This document shows positions 43,641 to 55,600 of a DNA stretch of 64,000 nt, piece after piece. Source of the DNA: Verrucomicrobiota bacterium (GTDB taxonomy: Bacteria; Verrucomicrobiota; Verrucomicrobiia; Limisphaerales; J093); contig JADJWF010000002.1 of the NCBI GenBank assembly GCA_016716505.1, forward strand, positions 620,001 through 684,000, read 5' to 3'. How positions within the stretch are numbered: the first letter of the stretch is position 1; every line of letters starts with the position of its first letter. The translations under genes and the position numbers were made by a program. Under the pieces are notes generated by a model. The model worked only from the letters and a program-made list of their open reading frames with translations, searched no databases and had not been told where the DNA came from.

Positions 43641-45020
43641 ATGTCCACCCCGCCCTCAAATGCCCTTGCCCCCGCTCGCATCCTGATCGTGGATGACGAT
43701 CCCGGCCAGCGCAGTTTGCTGGATTCTTTCCTCCGCGGACAGGGCTTCGCGACCACGACCGTCGAATCCGGCGAGGCGGCTCTCGCCCGGCTCGCGGCGG
43801 AGCCCTTCGCGATGATGATCTCGGACGTGCGGATGCCGGGAATGTCCGGCCTCGACACCCTGCGGCGCGCGCGCCAACAACGCCATGCGCTGCCCGTGCT
43901 GTTGGTCACGGCCTACGCCGACATCCGCGACGCGGTGAACGCCATGCGCGACGGCGCGGTGAATTACCTGGCCAAGCCGATTGATCTCGACGAACTGCTC
44001 GCCACCGTGCGGCGAGCAGTGGGTCTCGGCGCCACCCCACCGCGCGGCGCGCCCGGCCAGCCCTTGCCCGCCAACCTGGTCGCCGTCAGCCCGTTGATGC
44101 AGTCCCTGATCCGCGATGCCGCGCTGGTCGCCGCGTCCGACAGCCGGGTGTTGATTTCCGGCGAAAGCGGCTCGGGGAAGGGAATGTTGGCGGAGCTGAT
44201 TCATGCGTGGAGCCCGCGCGCGGGCGGACCGCTGATCAAGGTGAATTGCTCCGCGCTGACGGGACCGGAGCTGGAGACGGCGCTGTTTGGCCCGGCGGGC
44301 GAGGAGACACCCGGAGGAGCGTTCGCGGCGGCGGCCGGTGGCACGCTCGTGCTGGACGACGTGGACGGCTTGCCCGCTGCGCTGCAGGCCCGTCTGCTCC
44401 GCTGGGTGGAAGACGATGCGATCGCCCCACCAAAGGAGGCCGCTCGGCCCGCAGCGGCGGCGCGACTCATCGCGGTGACGCGCCTGGACCTCGAAGACGA
44501 GGTGACCGCCGGCCGGTTCCGCGAAGACCTCTTTTACCGGCTCAGCGTCGTCGAACTGAACGTGCCGCCGCTCCGGGAGCGGACCGCCGACATTCTGCCG
44601 CTGGCGACCATCCTCCTCGCCGAACTCACCGATGGTCGGGCCCGCTTGTCCGCGTCGGTGAACGATCCGCTGACGCGCTATGCCTGGCCGGGGAACGTGC
44701 GGGAACTCCGCAACGCCCTCGAACGCGCCGCGTTGCTGTCGCGCGGGGAACTGATTCTGCCCGATCACCTCCCGGCGCGAGTTCGCGAAGCTGCGGCGCC
44801 CCCGGCCTCCGCCGAGCCGGGTCGCCTCGAGGACATCGAGCGGCAAGCCATCCTCCAGGCCTTGGCCAGGCACGGGTTCAACCGCTCGGTGACCGCGCGG
44901 CACCTCGGCATCAGCCGGCGGGCGCTGCTGTACAAGATCGCGCGGATGCGCGCCGAGGGATTGCCGGTGGATTTCCCCGGGGCGCGCGTTGAAGACCGTC
45001 CGGCGGGTGGCACTTTGTAA
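43641..45020 (+). CDS. NtrC-type response regulator lacking a normal GAFTGA loop
   Basis: 459 residues from ATG reading MSTPPSNALAPARILIVDDD. The receiver (12-125) has Asp62 and the conserved Lys112. The AAA+ domain has Walker A GESGSGKG (174-181), Walker B GGTLVLDDVDGLP (233-245), FREDLFYRLSVVELNVPPLR and the arginine-finger region. The C-terminal HTH is ARHGFNRSVTARHLGISRRA. Where GAFTGA should follow LFGPAGEETP, the text reads GGAFAAAAGG. The Walker B acidic pair is Asp-Asp, not Asp-Glu. GAFTGA contacts sigma-54, so activation of sigma-54 is doubtful. It partners the preceding kinase. Confidence 0.92.
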   Translation: MSTPPSNALAPARILIVDDDPGQRSLLDSFLRGQGFATTTVESGEAALARLAAEPFAMMISDVRMPGMSGLDTLRRARQQRHALPVLLVTAYADIRDAVNAMRDGAVNYLAKPIDLDELLATVRRAVGLGATPPRGAPGQPLPANLVAVSPLMQSLIRDAALVAASDSRVLISGESGSGKGMLAELIHAWSPRAGGPLIKVNCSALTGPELETALFGPAGEETPGGAFAAAAGGTLVLDDVDGLPAALQARLLRWVEDDAIAPPKEAARPAAAARLIAVTRLDLEDEVTAGRFREDLFYRLSVVELNVPPLRERTADILPLATILLAELTDGRARLSASVNDPLTRYAWPGNVRELRNALERAALLSRGELILPDHLPARVREAAAPPASAEPGRLEDIERQAILQALARHGFNRSVTARHLGISRRALLYKIARMRAEGLPVDFPGARVEDRPAGGTL

Positions 45021-45027
45021 GCCGAGA

Positions 45028-47652
45028 GTGCGCGCGGCTTCACACACCCAGGCGGACACCTCCCGACGGGAGGCGGTCGCGTTTCTTCGCGGCGGGCGGC
45101 AGTTTCTACGGGCTGCGGCCGGTCTGGGGTTGGCCCTTTCGCTCGCGGCGGCCGACCTGAAGTTGGCCCAACAGGATCTTCTCTCGGGGCGTTACCTGGA
45201 AGCCATCGCCGCGGCCGAGGTCGGCGTGAAGGGCGATGAGGGCCAGGAACAGTGGCACTTGGTCCGGCTCACGGGGCTGATGACCATCGGCAACTATCCC
45301 CAAGCGGGCGCGGCGTTGAGCAACGCCCTCGCCGCCGTGCCGCGCAGCATCCGCCTGCGCTGGTTGGGCCGGGACGTGCTGCGCTTCAATGGCCAATCCG
45401 AGGCCGCGAACCAGGCGGTCAAAGAGATCGTGGATCTCGTGTCGGCGCGGAGTTGGGCTTACCGCGAAGCCGCCGATCTCGTCACCTTTGGCCGGGCGGC
45501 GCTCGCGCTGGGGGCCGACCCCAAGCAGGTTTTGGATCGCGTCTTCACCGCGGCGAAGCGCGCCGATCCCGCGTCCCGTGACGTGTTCCTCGCCAGCGGC
45601 GAACTGGCACTCGAGAAGGGCGATTTCGCGCTGGCTGCGCGCACCTTCCAGGAAGGCCTGAAACTCCTGCCGGAGGACGCGGACCTGCACTGGGGCCTGG
45701 CGCGGGCTTACGCGCCCAGCGACACCGAAGCCATGGTGGCGGCGGTCGAGAATGCCCTGAAACACAACTCGAATCACCTCGGCAGCCTGCTCCTGCTGAC
45801 CGATCAGCGCGTGGACGAGGAGAACTTCGCCGAAGCCGAGAAACTGCTGGAGCGCATCCGCGCCATCAACCCCTGGCACCCGGAGGCGTGGGCCTACGCG
45901 GCCGTCGTGGCGCACCTGCGCGAGCAGCCGGCGCGGGAGCGGGCCGCGCGGGAAATGGCGCTCCGTTTCTGGACCAACAACCCTCACGTGGACTTTCGGA
46001 TCGGCGAGAAGCTGTCCCGCAACTATCGCTTCGCCGAGGGCGCGGCGGCGCAGCGGCGGGCGCTGGCGTTCGATCCCGCGTTTGTCCCCGCCAAGGCGCA
46101 GTTGGGCCAGGATCTGCTGCGCCTGGGTCAGGACGAGGAAGGCTGGCGGCTGGTGGCCGAGGTGCAGCAGCGCGACGGCTACGACGTGACCGCCAACAAT
46201 CTGATGAAGTTGCGGGACGTCATGGACCGCTTCACCGCCGTGACCAACGAGCACTTCGTGGTGCGGATGAGCGCGAAGGAGGCGCCCCTTTACGGCGACC
46301 GCGTGCTGGCCCTGCTCGAACGGGCCCGCGAGCGCATCACCCAACGCTACGGCGTCACGCTCGACCGCCCGGTGCTGGTCGAGATCTTCCCCGAGCAGAA
46401 GGATTTTGCCGTGCGCACCTTTGGCCTGCCCGGTTACCACGGCTACCTGGGCGTTTGCTTCGGTCACGTCATCACCGCCAACAGTCCGGCGGCGCGCCCG
46501 GGCTCGAACTTCAACTGGGAGTCCATGCTCTGGCACGAGTTCGTCCACGTGGTCACGCTGCAGATGACGCGCAACAAGATGCCGCGGTGGCTGAGCGAAG
46601 GCATCTCGGTCTTTGAGGAGCGCCAGGCCAACCCGGCGTGGGGCGAACAGATGAAACCCCGCTATCGCGAGATGATCCTCGAAGGCGAAATGCACCCGGT
46701 CGGCGAACTGAGCGCGGCGTTCATGTCTCCGCCGTCCGCCGAGCACCTGCAATTCGCCTACTACCAGTCCTCGCTGGTGGTCGAATTCATCGTCGAGCGG
46801 TTCGGCCAGGACCGCTTGGTCGCCATCCTGCGCGACCTCGGCGACGGGGTGTTCATCAACGACGCGCTGGCGCGCCACACGGCGCCGCTGCCGACGCTGG
46901 AGAAGGAGTTTGCGGCGTTCGCGCGTCAGATCGCGCAAACGTGGGCAACCGGCCTCGACTGGGAGAAACCGCCGTTGGCGGCGCTGATGCCGGGCGCGCC
47001 GGCGGGCCTCTGGGAGGCGTGGGCGGCCTCGCGCCCCACCAACTACTACGTGCTCACACGCACCGTCCGTGAGGCGATGGCTGCCGAACGCTGGGAGGAG
47101 GCTCGCGCCGCTCTCGAGACACTAATCCGCGCGCATCCGACCGCCGTCGGCGGGGACAGTCCATACCGCCAGCTCGCCGCGGTCCACCGCGCGCTGGGCA
47201 GCACGGACGGCGAACGCGAGGCACTGGCCCGGCTCGCGCAACTCGACGACGAGGCGGTGGACGCCTACCTGCGGTTGATGGAACTCGGCCGCGACCGCCG
47301 CGACTGGCCGGTCGTGCTGGAGAATGCCCAGCGCTATCTGGCGGTGAACCCGCTCCTGCCGGCACCGTACCGCTTCCTGGCCGCGGCGGGCGAGGCACTG
47401 GGCGACGCCGCCACGGCAATCGGCGCGTACCGCGCGCTCTTGCAACTCGACCCGGCTAATCCTGCGGAGGTTCACTTTGGCCTGGCGCGCCAACTCCATC
47501 GCGCCGGCGATCCCGCGGCGCGCCGACACGTCCTCCAGGCACTCGAGGAAGCGCCCCGCCATCGCGACGCACTGCGACTGTTGCTCGAACTTCACGCCAG
47601 TGCGACGGACGCGCCCTCGGGCGACGCCCTTGAATCGGGAGGCGCGCCATGA
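45028..47652 (+). CDS. Secreted TPR protein with a gluzincin metallopeptidase domain
   Basis: 874 residues from a GTG just after the upstream stop; TTG at 44989 and GTG at 45007 are alternatives inside that gene. A signal-like segment (FLRAAAGLGLALSLAAADL) begins the protein. TPR-type repeats cover about 30-380. The peptidase domain has WHEFVHVV with His503, Glu504 and His507 and a second glutamate in LSEGISVFEE (Glu524), the HExxH+E zinc pattern of peptidase MA-like proteins. More TPRs run from about 690 to the end. Location is periplasmic or extracellular. It overlaps the next gene by ATGA. Confidence 0.88.
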   Translation: MRAASHTQADTSRREAVAFLRGGRQFLRAAAGLGLALSLAAADLKLAQQDLLSGRYLEAIAAAEVGVKGDEGQEQWHLVRLTGLMTIGNYPQAGAALSNALAAVPRSIRLRWLGRDVLRFNGQSEAANQAVKEIVDLVSARSWAYREAADLVTFGRAALALGADPKQVLDRVFTAAKRADPASRDVFLASGELALEKGDFALAARTFQEGLKLLPEDADLHWGLARAYAPSDTEAMVAAVENALKHNSNHLGSLLLLTDQRVDEENFAEAEKLLERIRAINPWHPEAWAYAAVVAHLREQPARERAAREMALRFWTNNPHVDFRIGEKLSRNYRFAEGAAAQRRALAFDPAFVPAKAQLGQDLLRLGQDEEGWRLVAEVQQRDGYDVTANNLMKLRDVMDRFTAVTNEHFVVRMSAKEAPLYGDRVLALLERARERITQRYGVTLDRPVLVEIFPEQKDFAVRTFGLPGYHGYLGVCFGHVITANSPAARPGSNFNWESMLWHEFVHVVTLQMTRNKMPRWLSEGISVFEERQANPAWGEQMKPRYREMILEGEMHPVGELSAAFMSPPSAEHLQFAYYQSSLVVEFIVERFGQDRLVAILRDLGDGVFINDALARHTAPLPTLEKEFAAFARQIAQTWATGLDWEKPPLAALMPGAPAGLWEAWAASRPTNYYVLTRTVREAMAAERWEEARAALETLIRAHPTAVGGDSPYRQLAAVHRALGSTDGEREALARLAQLDDEAVDAYLRLMELGRDRRDWPVVLENAQRYLAVNPLLPAPYRFLAAAGEALGDAATAIGAYRALLQLDPANPAEVHFGLARQLHRAGDPAARRHVLQALEEAPRHRDALRLLLELHASATDAPSGDALESGGAP

Positions 47653-48536
47653 ACCCGATGCCATCCGATCGCGGGCGCCGCTCCCGCCGCGGGTCGCTGG
47701 CGGTGATGCTGACGTTGCTGGTGCTCGCGGCCGTGACGGCCTACGCCCAGCGCCGCTGGGGCCGGGGTTGGCTGAGCGACGACGTGCGCACCGCGCGGGA
47801 GGTGCCGCAGCACGGCGCGGAAACGCCGGTCTGGACCAACACTCCGGGATTCGACGGCGACACGTTCACCTTCGCCCGCATCCGCTACGACGGCGGTGGT
47901 TGGCGGCGCGGCGCCGGCTGGACCACCGACCTCCCCGACGCCGACCTGAACCTCTCGTACCGGCTCCACCAGATGACCTCACTCAAGGTGGACCCCAACG
48001 GCCGCATCCTCCGGCTCACCGATCCTGAGCTGGTGAACTACCCCCTCATCTACATCGTGGAGCCGGGTGGCTTGTACCTTTCGGGCGAGGAGGTTCTGGC
48101 ACTGCGTCGGTACCTGCTGAACGGCGGTTTTCTCTGGCTCGACGATTTCTGGGGCGAGGAGGAATGGGACAACATGGCCGAGGAACTGGCGAAGGTGTTC
48201 CCCGACCGGAGCTTCGAGGAACTGCCGCTCGACCATCCGCTCTACCGTTGTGTCATGGACATCAAGGGCAAGCACCAGGTGCCCAATGTCCAAACCGGCA
48301 CCGAGAGCCAGTTCACCGGCGTGACGTGGGAACCCCGCAGCTCCAGCACCCGGACGGTCCATCACCGCGTCATCTTCGACGACAAGGGCCGGATCATGGT
48401 CTTCGCGTCGCACAACACGGACAACGGGGACGGCTGGGAGTGGGAAGGCTTGAACTTCTACTACTTCCGCGAATTCTCGGAGAAGACCGCCTATCCGCTC
48501 GCGATCAACGTCCTTTACTACATCATGACTCACTGA
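47649..48536 (+). CDS. DUF4159 domain protein
   Basis: 295 residues with an N-terminal signal/anchor (SLAVMLTLLVLAAVTAYA). The mature part has FARIRYDGGGWRRGAGWTTD, LTDPELVNYPLIYIVEPGG, LNGGFLWLDDFWGEEEWDNM and REFSEKTAYPLAINVLYYIM, which are DUF4159 landmarks and resemble a GATase-1/Rossmann-like fold. The biochemical role is unknown. It is a recurrent neighbour of MoxR/DUF58/BatA genes in planctomycete and verrucomicrobial genomes as I recall, and here is translationally coupled to the TPR peptidase. Confidence 0.85.
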   Translation: MNPMPSDRGRRSRRGSLAVMLTLLVLAAVTAYAQRRWGRGWLSDDVRTAREVPQHGAETPVWTNTPGFDGDTFTFARIRYDGGGWRRGAGWTTDLPDADLNLSYRLHQMTSLKVDPNGRILRLTDPELVNYPLIYIVEPGGLYLSGEEVLALRRYLLNGGFLWLDDFWGEEEWDNMAEELAKVFPDRSFEELPLDHPLYRCVMDIKGKHQVPNVQTGTESQFTGVTWEPRSSSTRTVHHRVIFDDKGRIMVFASHNTDNGDGWEWEGLNFYYFREFSEKTAYPLAINVLYYIMTH

Positions 48537-48566
48537 TCTGCCGCCGGCCGCCAACCCCGTTTCCTC

Positions 48567-49606
<1,040 letters not shown>

Positions 49607-49610
<4 letters not shown>

Positions 49611-50560
49611 CGCCCGCCGCTCCCGCCACCTCCCGCCCGCTCATTGCGCCGCAGGCGTTGATGCGCATCCGCCATCTCGAATTGCGGGCGCGCGTGGTGG
49701 TCGAGGGTTTCTGGAGCGGCATCCACCGCAGCCCCTACCACGGGTTCTCCGTCGAGTTCACGGAGTACCGCCAATACACGCCGGGCGACGACCTCCGTTA
49801 CCTCGACTGGCGCGTGCTGGCCCGCAGCGACCGCTTCTTCCTCAAGCGCTTCGAGGACGAAACCAATCTCCGCGGTCACCTGGTCGCGGACCAAAGCCGC
49901 TCGATGACCTTCGGTTCGCTCGGCTTCACCAAGGCGGAATACGCCGCCACCCTCGCCGCCACGCTGGCCTACTTCCTCCACCTGCAGGGCGACGCCGTCG
50001 GCCTGCTGACCTTCGACGATCAGGTCCGCGACTACCTGCCGGCGCGGCATCGGGTCAGCCACCTGCGCCGGCTGATGCACGCCTTGGAGCGCTCGGCTGC
50101 GGGCACCAGTACCGACCTGGCCGCACCGCTTCAACGCGTCGCCGAGCTCGTCCGCAAGCGCGGCCTGGTGCTGCTGATCTCCGACTTTCTCGCGCCGCTG
50201 GACCGCCTCGAGGCGGCCCTGCTGCAGCTCAGCGCCTCCGGGCATGAGATGGTCGTCTTCCAAGTGCTCGATCCGGCCGAGGTCACCCTAGATTTCCGCA
50301 ACGCCGCCCTGTTTGAGGACATGGAAAGCGGGCGGACGTTGCTCGTGGATCCCGTCACGGCCCGGGCCGAGTACACCCGCCGGCTCGAGGCGCAAACCCG
50401 GGCCGTGCGCGACCTCTGCCAGCGACTGGGGCACACGTGCCTGCGGTTGACCACGGACCAGCCGCTGGAGCTCGCGCTGTTTGACTTCCTGCGCGCGCGG
50501 ATGCAGCGCGGGCGGCGGGTGAATCGCGCCGGCCATCATGCCACCCGGTCTCCCGCATGA
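49607..50560 (+). CDS. DUF58 (VWA-like) domain protein
   Basis: 317 residues. The DUF58 signature VEFTEYRQYTPGDDLRYLDW, then RVLARSDRFFLKRFEDETNL is exact. A VWA-type metal site begins ADQSRSM (D-x-S-x-S). No membrane helix is present. It follows moxR with an ATGA overlap and precedes the BatA gene with another, as expected for the MoxR-DUF58-VWA system. Confidence 0.94.
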
Positions 50561-52647
50561 GCTTCCTGGCGCCACTCTTCCTGCTGGGCGCGCTCGCCGT
50601 CGCCGCGCCGATCGTGTTTCACCTCGTCCGCCGCACGACCCGGGAGCGGGTGCGGTTCAGTTCGTTGATGTTCCTCCGCCCGGAGCCTCCGCGGCTGACG
50701 CAGCGCAACCGGATCGAGCACTGGCTGCTGCTGGCATTGCGTTGTGCCGTGCTGGGGCTGCTGGCCGCGGGCTTCGCGCGCCCCTTTCTGCGGCAGGACC
50801 TCCCCGCCATCACCGCCCCCGGCCAGGCGCGCCAGATGGTGCTGCTGCTCGACACCAGCGCCAGCATGCGCCGCGACGGCGTCTGGAACGAGGCCCTCGC
50901 CCGGGCGGAAGCCGTGCTGCGCCGGCTGGGACCGGCTGATGCGGCGGCCGTTTTCACCTTTGATCGGACTCTGACCTCGCAGATCAGCCGCGAAGAGTGG
51001 GTGGCCACGCCCGTGGGCGATCGTCTGGGTCTGGCGTTGGCGCGCCTGCGGGAAATCCAACCGGGCTGGCAGCCCACTCACCTTGACCAGGCGCTGACGC
51101 AAGCGGCCGATTTACTGAACGAAACAGCGGCGGCGAGCACCGACGCGAAACGGCAGATCGTCGTCATCAGTGACTTCCAAGCGGGGAGCCAGCTCGGTTC
51201 CCTCCAGCAGTTTGACTGGCCCAAGGGCGTTGAGGTCAGCGTCGAAAGTGTGCGGGCCTCGACCGCGGGCAACGCATTCGCGCAATTGCTGGCCGATGTT
51301 CCCGGCAGCAGCGCCACCCGCGAGAGCGCCGTGCGCGTCCGGGTGAGCAACGAGCCGGACTCCACCCGCGACCAATTCCAAATCGGCTGGGCCGGACCGG
51401 ACGGTGCGCCGCGCGGAGCCGCACTCGACGTCTATGTACCCCCGGGCCAAAGCCGCGTCGTCTCGCTGCCCGCGCCACCGCCGGGCGCGACGGCCGATCG
51501 CGTCCTCTTGCGCGGCGACGAGCAGGCCTTCGACAACACCGTGTTCGCCCTCCCCCCCGAACCGGTGCGGCTCGAAGTGGTGTACGCCGGCAGCGACGTT
51601 GAAAGTGACCGGCGGGGGCCGCTGTTTTTCCTCCGCCGGGCGTTTCAGGACACGCCGCTCGTCTCGGTGCGCGTCGTTTCGGTGGATCGGGCTTCCGGTC
51701 CTGCGCCACACCTGGTGGTCGTCACGGGCCCGATGGACGATTCGGTGCTGCCGCTGCTGCGGAATGCTCTGGCCCAGGGGCGCGTGGTGCTGTTTGCGCC
51801 GGTCAGTGCGAGCGCCTTCGCGACCCTTGGCAAACTGGTGGCTGGGGCCGCGCTTGGCGCCGTCGAGGAACGTCCCGCCCACTACGCGCTGCTGGGCGAG
51901 CTGGACTTCCGGCATCCCCTCTTCGCGCCGTTTGCCGACCCACGGTTCAGCGACTTCACCAAGATCCACTTCTGGCAGTACCGCCGCCTCGATCTCACGG
52001 CGCTGGCGGAGGCCCGCGTTCTGGCGCGGTTTGACTCGGGCGATCCGGCGATTGCGGAGCTGCCCGTCGGGCCCGGCCGGCTGCTGATGTTCGCGGCGGG
52101 CTGGCATCCCGAGGACAGTCAACTGGCGTTGTCCTCCAAGTTCGTGCCGCTACTTTACGCGGCGCTGGAACTCGGCGGCGGCCGTCCGCCGGATTCCCCA
52201 CCCGCCTGGGTCGGCGCGAGCATTCGCCTGCCGGTCGAGGGGCTGCCCGCCGGTACGCCGTTGACCTTGCAGCCGCCGAACGGCGTCCGCATCAGTCTGC
52301 CCGCCGGCACCGTGAGCTTCGACGGCGCGTCCGCGCCGGGCCTCTACGAGCTGGCGGCCGGGGCGGAGCGGCGTCGCTTCGCGGTGAATCTGGATCCGGC
52401 CGAGAGTCGCACGTCGCCACTGCCGGCGGACGAATTCGAGCGGCTGGGTGTGCCGGGAGGGCAACCGTCGGTGGAACCGGTGCGGGAAGCGCAGCGCCAG
52501 GCGCGGCTCCAAAATGCGGAACTGGAAAGCCGGCAAAAGCTGTGGCGCTGGCTGCTGGCTGCGGCCGTGGGAATTCTGCTGTTGGAAACCTGGCTGGCCG
52601 GCTGGACGGCGCGCCGGCAGACCCTCAACCCGGAGGCGGCAACATGA
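50557..52647 (+). CDS. BatA-like membrane VWA protein
   Basis: 696 residues. The N-terminus FLAPLFLLGALAVAAPIVFH and HLVRRTTRERVRFSSLMFLR is the conserved BatA membrane motif, and a second helix is near 55-74. A VWA metal site DTSASM (99-104) follows, then a domain of alternating strands. A final membrane helix lies near 662-682 (LLAAAVGILLLETWLAGW). It probably spans the inner membrane with the large loop outside. It overlaps DUF58 and the next gene by ATGA. Confidence 0.9.
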   Translation: MSFLAPLFLLGALAVAAPIVFHLVRRTTRERVRFSSLMFLRPEPPRLTQRNRIEHWLLLALRCAVLGLLAAGFARPFLRQDLPAITAPGQARQMVLLLDTSASMRRDGVWNEALARAEAVLRRLGPADAAAVFTFDRTLTSQISREEWVATPVGDRLGLALARLREIQPGWQPTHLDQALTQAADLLNETAAASTDAKRQIVVISDFQAGSQLGSLQQFDWPKGVEVSVESVRASTAGNAFAQLLADVPGSSATRESAVRVRVSNEPDSTRDQFQIGWAGPDGAPRGAALDVYVPPGQSRVVSLPAPPPGATADRVLLRGDEQAFDNTVFALPPEPVRLEVVYAGSDVESDRRGPLFFLRRAFQDTPLVSVRVVSVDRASGPAPHLVVVTGPMDDSVLPLLRNALAQGRVVLFAPVSASAFATLGKLVAGAALGAVEERPAHYALLGELDFRHPLFAPFADPRFSDFTKIHFWQYRRLDLTALAEARVLARFDSGDPAIAELPVGPGRLLMFAAGWHPEDSQLALSSKFVPLLYAALELGGGRPPDSPPAWVGASIRLPVEGLPAGTPLTLQPPNGVRISLPAGTVSFDGASAPGLYELAAGAERRRFAVNLDPAESRTSPLPADEFERLGVPGGQPSVEPVREAQRQARLQNAELESRQKLWRWLLAAAVGILLLETWLAGWTARRQTLNPEAAT

Positions 52648-55600
52648 TCTCTCCTGTCCTGAAGGCACGGCTGCGTCCGCTCGCGCAACGCCAGCGACGG
52701 CTCGACCTGTGGAAGCGACTGGCGATTTGCTGGCTGCTGTGCGCCGGTGTTGGACTGGCGGTGCTGACCTTGCAGGAACTCGGCGGCTGGAGCTCGTCCC
52801 TGGCGCTGCCGTTGGTTTTCGCGGCCGGCGTGATCGCGGCGGCAGTGACCGTGGTGCGGCATCGGCGGCAACGCGACAACTGGCGGGAACTCGCCCGCCA
52901 GATCGAAGCGCGCCATCCGGAGTTGAACGGCGTTCTCCTCACGGCGGTGCAACAGACCCCCGACCCCCGGCGCGGTCTGGGTTTCCTGCAGGAGCGCGTG
53001 CTGTTCGAAGCGCTCCAGAAGGCCGGGCAGTCCCGCTGGATCACCATTGTGCCGCGCAGCCGCATCCTGCTTGCCCAGGCGGGCCAGTGGGCAGCGCTGG
53101 CGGTGTTCGGCTTCGCGCTCTGGACGCTCCGGCCCGCGCCGGAGGTGAAATTCGCCCTGGTCCGCGCCGATTCTGGCGTCACGGTCACGCCGGGCGATGT
53201 CAGTCTCGAGCGCGGCAGCAGCCTCGTGGTCATGGCCCGCTTCGGACAGGCCCCTCCGTCCGGGGCCGAACTGGTGCTCGCTGACGTCGCCGGGGAGACG
53301 ACGCGCCGCGTGCCGCTGGTCAAGAGTCTCGACGACCCGATCTTCGGCGGCACGGTGCCGGAGGTGACCGGCGATCTTCTCTACCGGGTGGAGTTCGGCC
53401 GCGAACAGACGCGCGATTTCAAGGTCACCGTCTTCGAGTACCCGAAGCTCGAACGGTCGGACGTGGACATCCGTTTCCCCGAATTCACCGGCCAGCCGGC
53501 CAAACGCCTCGAGAACACCCGCCGGGTCAGCGCGGTCGAGGGATCACTCCTCGACGTGAACCTGCAACTGAACAAGCCCGTGGCCGCGGCGCGGCTGGTC
53601 AGCCGGGACACCAACCGCGCCGAGCTCGCGCTCGTTGTCGAAACCAATCAGCCCGCCGCCCGGCTCTCCGGTTTCGCCCTCCTCGCGTCGCGGACGTACG
53701 ACCTGCAACTGGTGGATGCCGACGGCCGCACGAACAAGGTCCCCGCGCCATTCGTGTTCGAGGCACTCAAGAACCGCGCCCCGGAGCTGCGCATCACCAG
53801 TCCGCGCGGCGACACCCGGCCTTCGCCCCTCGAGGAACTGGTCTTCGAAGGCACCGTGTGGGACGACTTCGGCATCGCCGCCTACGGCCTCGCTTACACG
53901 CTGGCGGGCGGCGAGACGGTCGAGGTGCCGTTGGGGACAACCGTCGCCGCGCGCGAACGGCGAGCCTTCCGGCACGTCCTCGCGCTCGAGGAGCTCGGCG
54001 TGCAGACCGACGACCTCCTTTCGTGGCACGTCTGGGCGGAGGACCGCGGACCCGATGGCGCGCTGCGTCGCACCACCAGCGACCTGTTCTTTGCCGAGGT
54101 CCGGGCCTTCGACGAAATCTTCCGCGAAGGCCAGGGGATGGCGGGTGGCGAGCAGGGCGGCGAAGAAGGCCAGGCCGGCGGCGAACAAGGCAGCCCCTCG
54201 GCCCGGCTGGCTGACTTGCAGAAGCAGATCATCAACGCGACGTGGCGTCTGCTGCGCGAGAAAGGGTCGGCCCCCGCCCGGGCAAGGGAAAGCGCGCCCT
54301 CGGCCGAAGCGGGAGCCAATCCCCGGTCCGAAACGCGGTCGCCGGGGGAGACACGGGCTCCGAGCCTCGAAAACGCGAAGCCGGAACGGACCGTTCGCCG
54401 GGAGTTGAATTCATCCCGCGGCAGGCCGCCGCGCCCAGTCGTCTTTGGCCAGGCGGCCCCCGGGGCGGTGCCTCGCGGTGGCCGGCCGCGTGAGGGACGG
54501 AACGCGGAACCACCCCGGGTGAACCTTGCCGAGGACGCCGGCGTGGTGCGGGATTCCCAGGCGGCCGCGCTGGACCAGGCGCAGGCGGCGCGGGACCGGG
54601 CGCAGGATCCACGGGCGGCGGCGCTCTGGGAGGCGGCGGCGCAACAAATGGAGCGGGCACTCGCCCGGCTCAAGGCCGCGCCCGACTCGCCGGAGGCGCT
54701 GCGCGAGGCGTTGGCCGCGGAGCAGGCGGCGTATCAGGCGCTCCTCAAGCTCCAGGAGCGCGAGTACGCGGTGTCGCGCAGCCGCAATCGCCAGCCATCG
54801 GGCGGCAACCAGAGCGGACGCCAGCGGCAGATGCAGCCGCAGTTGGATCAGCTCGAGCTCACCCAGTCGGAGGACCGTTACGAAACCCAGCGCCAGGCGC
54901 GCGCGCCGCAAAGCGCGGAGCGCCGGGAGCAGTTGCAGGTGCTCAACCGCCTCCAGGAACTGGCGCGGCGTCAGCAGGATGTGAACGAACGGTTGCAGGA
55001 GCTGCAGACCGCCCTGCAGGCCGCGCGCACCGAGCAGGAACGCGAGGAGATCCGGCGGGAGTTGAAGCGACTGCAGGAGGAGCAGCAGCAGATGATCGAG
55101 GACGCGGACGAACTCCGGCAGCGGATGGACCGTCCCGAGAACCAGTCCCAGATGGCCGACCAGCGCCAGCAGTTGGAACAGACGCGGCAGGAAATGCAGC
55201 GCGCGGCGGAAGCGGCGCGGGAGGGCGCGGTGTCGCAGGCCCTGGCGGCGGGCACGCGGGCGCAACGGCAAATGCAGGAGATGCGGGATCAGCTCCGGCG
55301 GGAGAGCGCGGGCGAGTTCGGCGAGGATCTGCGGCAGATGCGCGAGGCCGCCCGCGAGTTGACCCGCCAGCAGGCCGGGATTCAGCGCCAGTTGGACGAA
55401 CTGGCCGGCGGTGAACGAAGGTCCCTGACCGATGCGGATCGGCGGGAGGAATTGCTCCGCCAGTTGGAGGCCCAGAAGGCGCGGCTGACCAATCTGGTCG
55501 CTCAGGTCACCCAACTGTCCGAGCAGACCGAGCAGGCCGAGCCGTTGGTGTCCACCGAACTTTACGACGCCTTGCGGAGGTTCAGCCAGAGCGACGCCGG

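Noticed and set aside
45106..46938. Long antisense frames such as this one and 39436-40626 as genes
   Set aside because: They mirror strong coding regions on the other strand and have Arg/Gly/His-rich, motif-free text, a known effect of high GC content.
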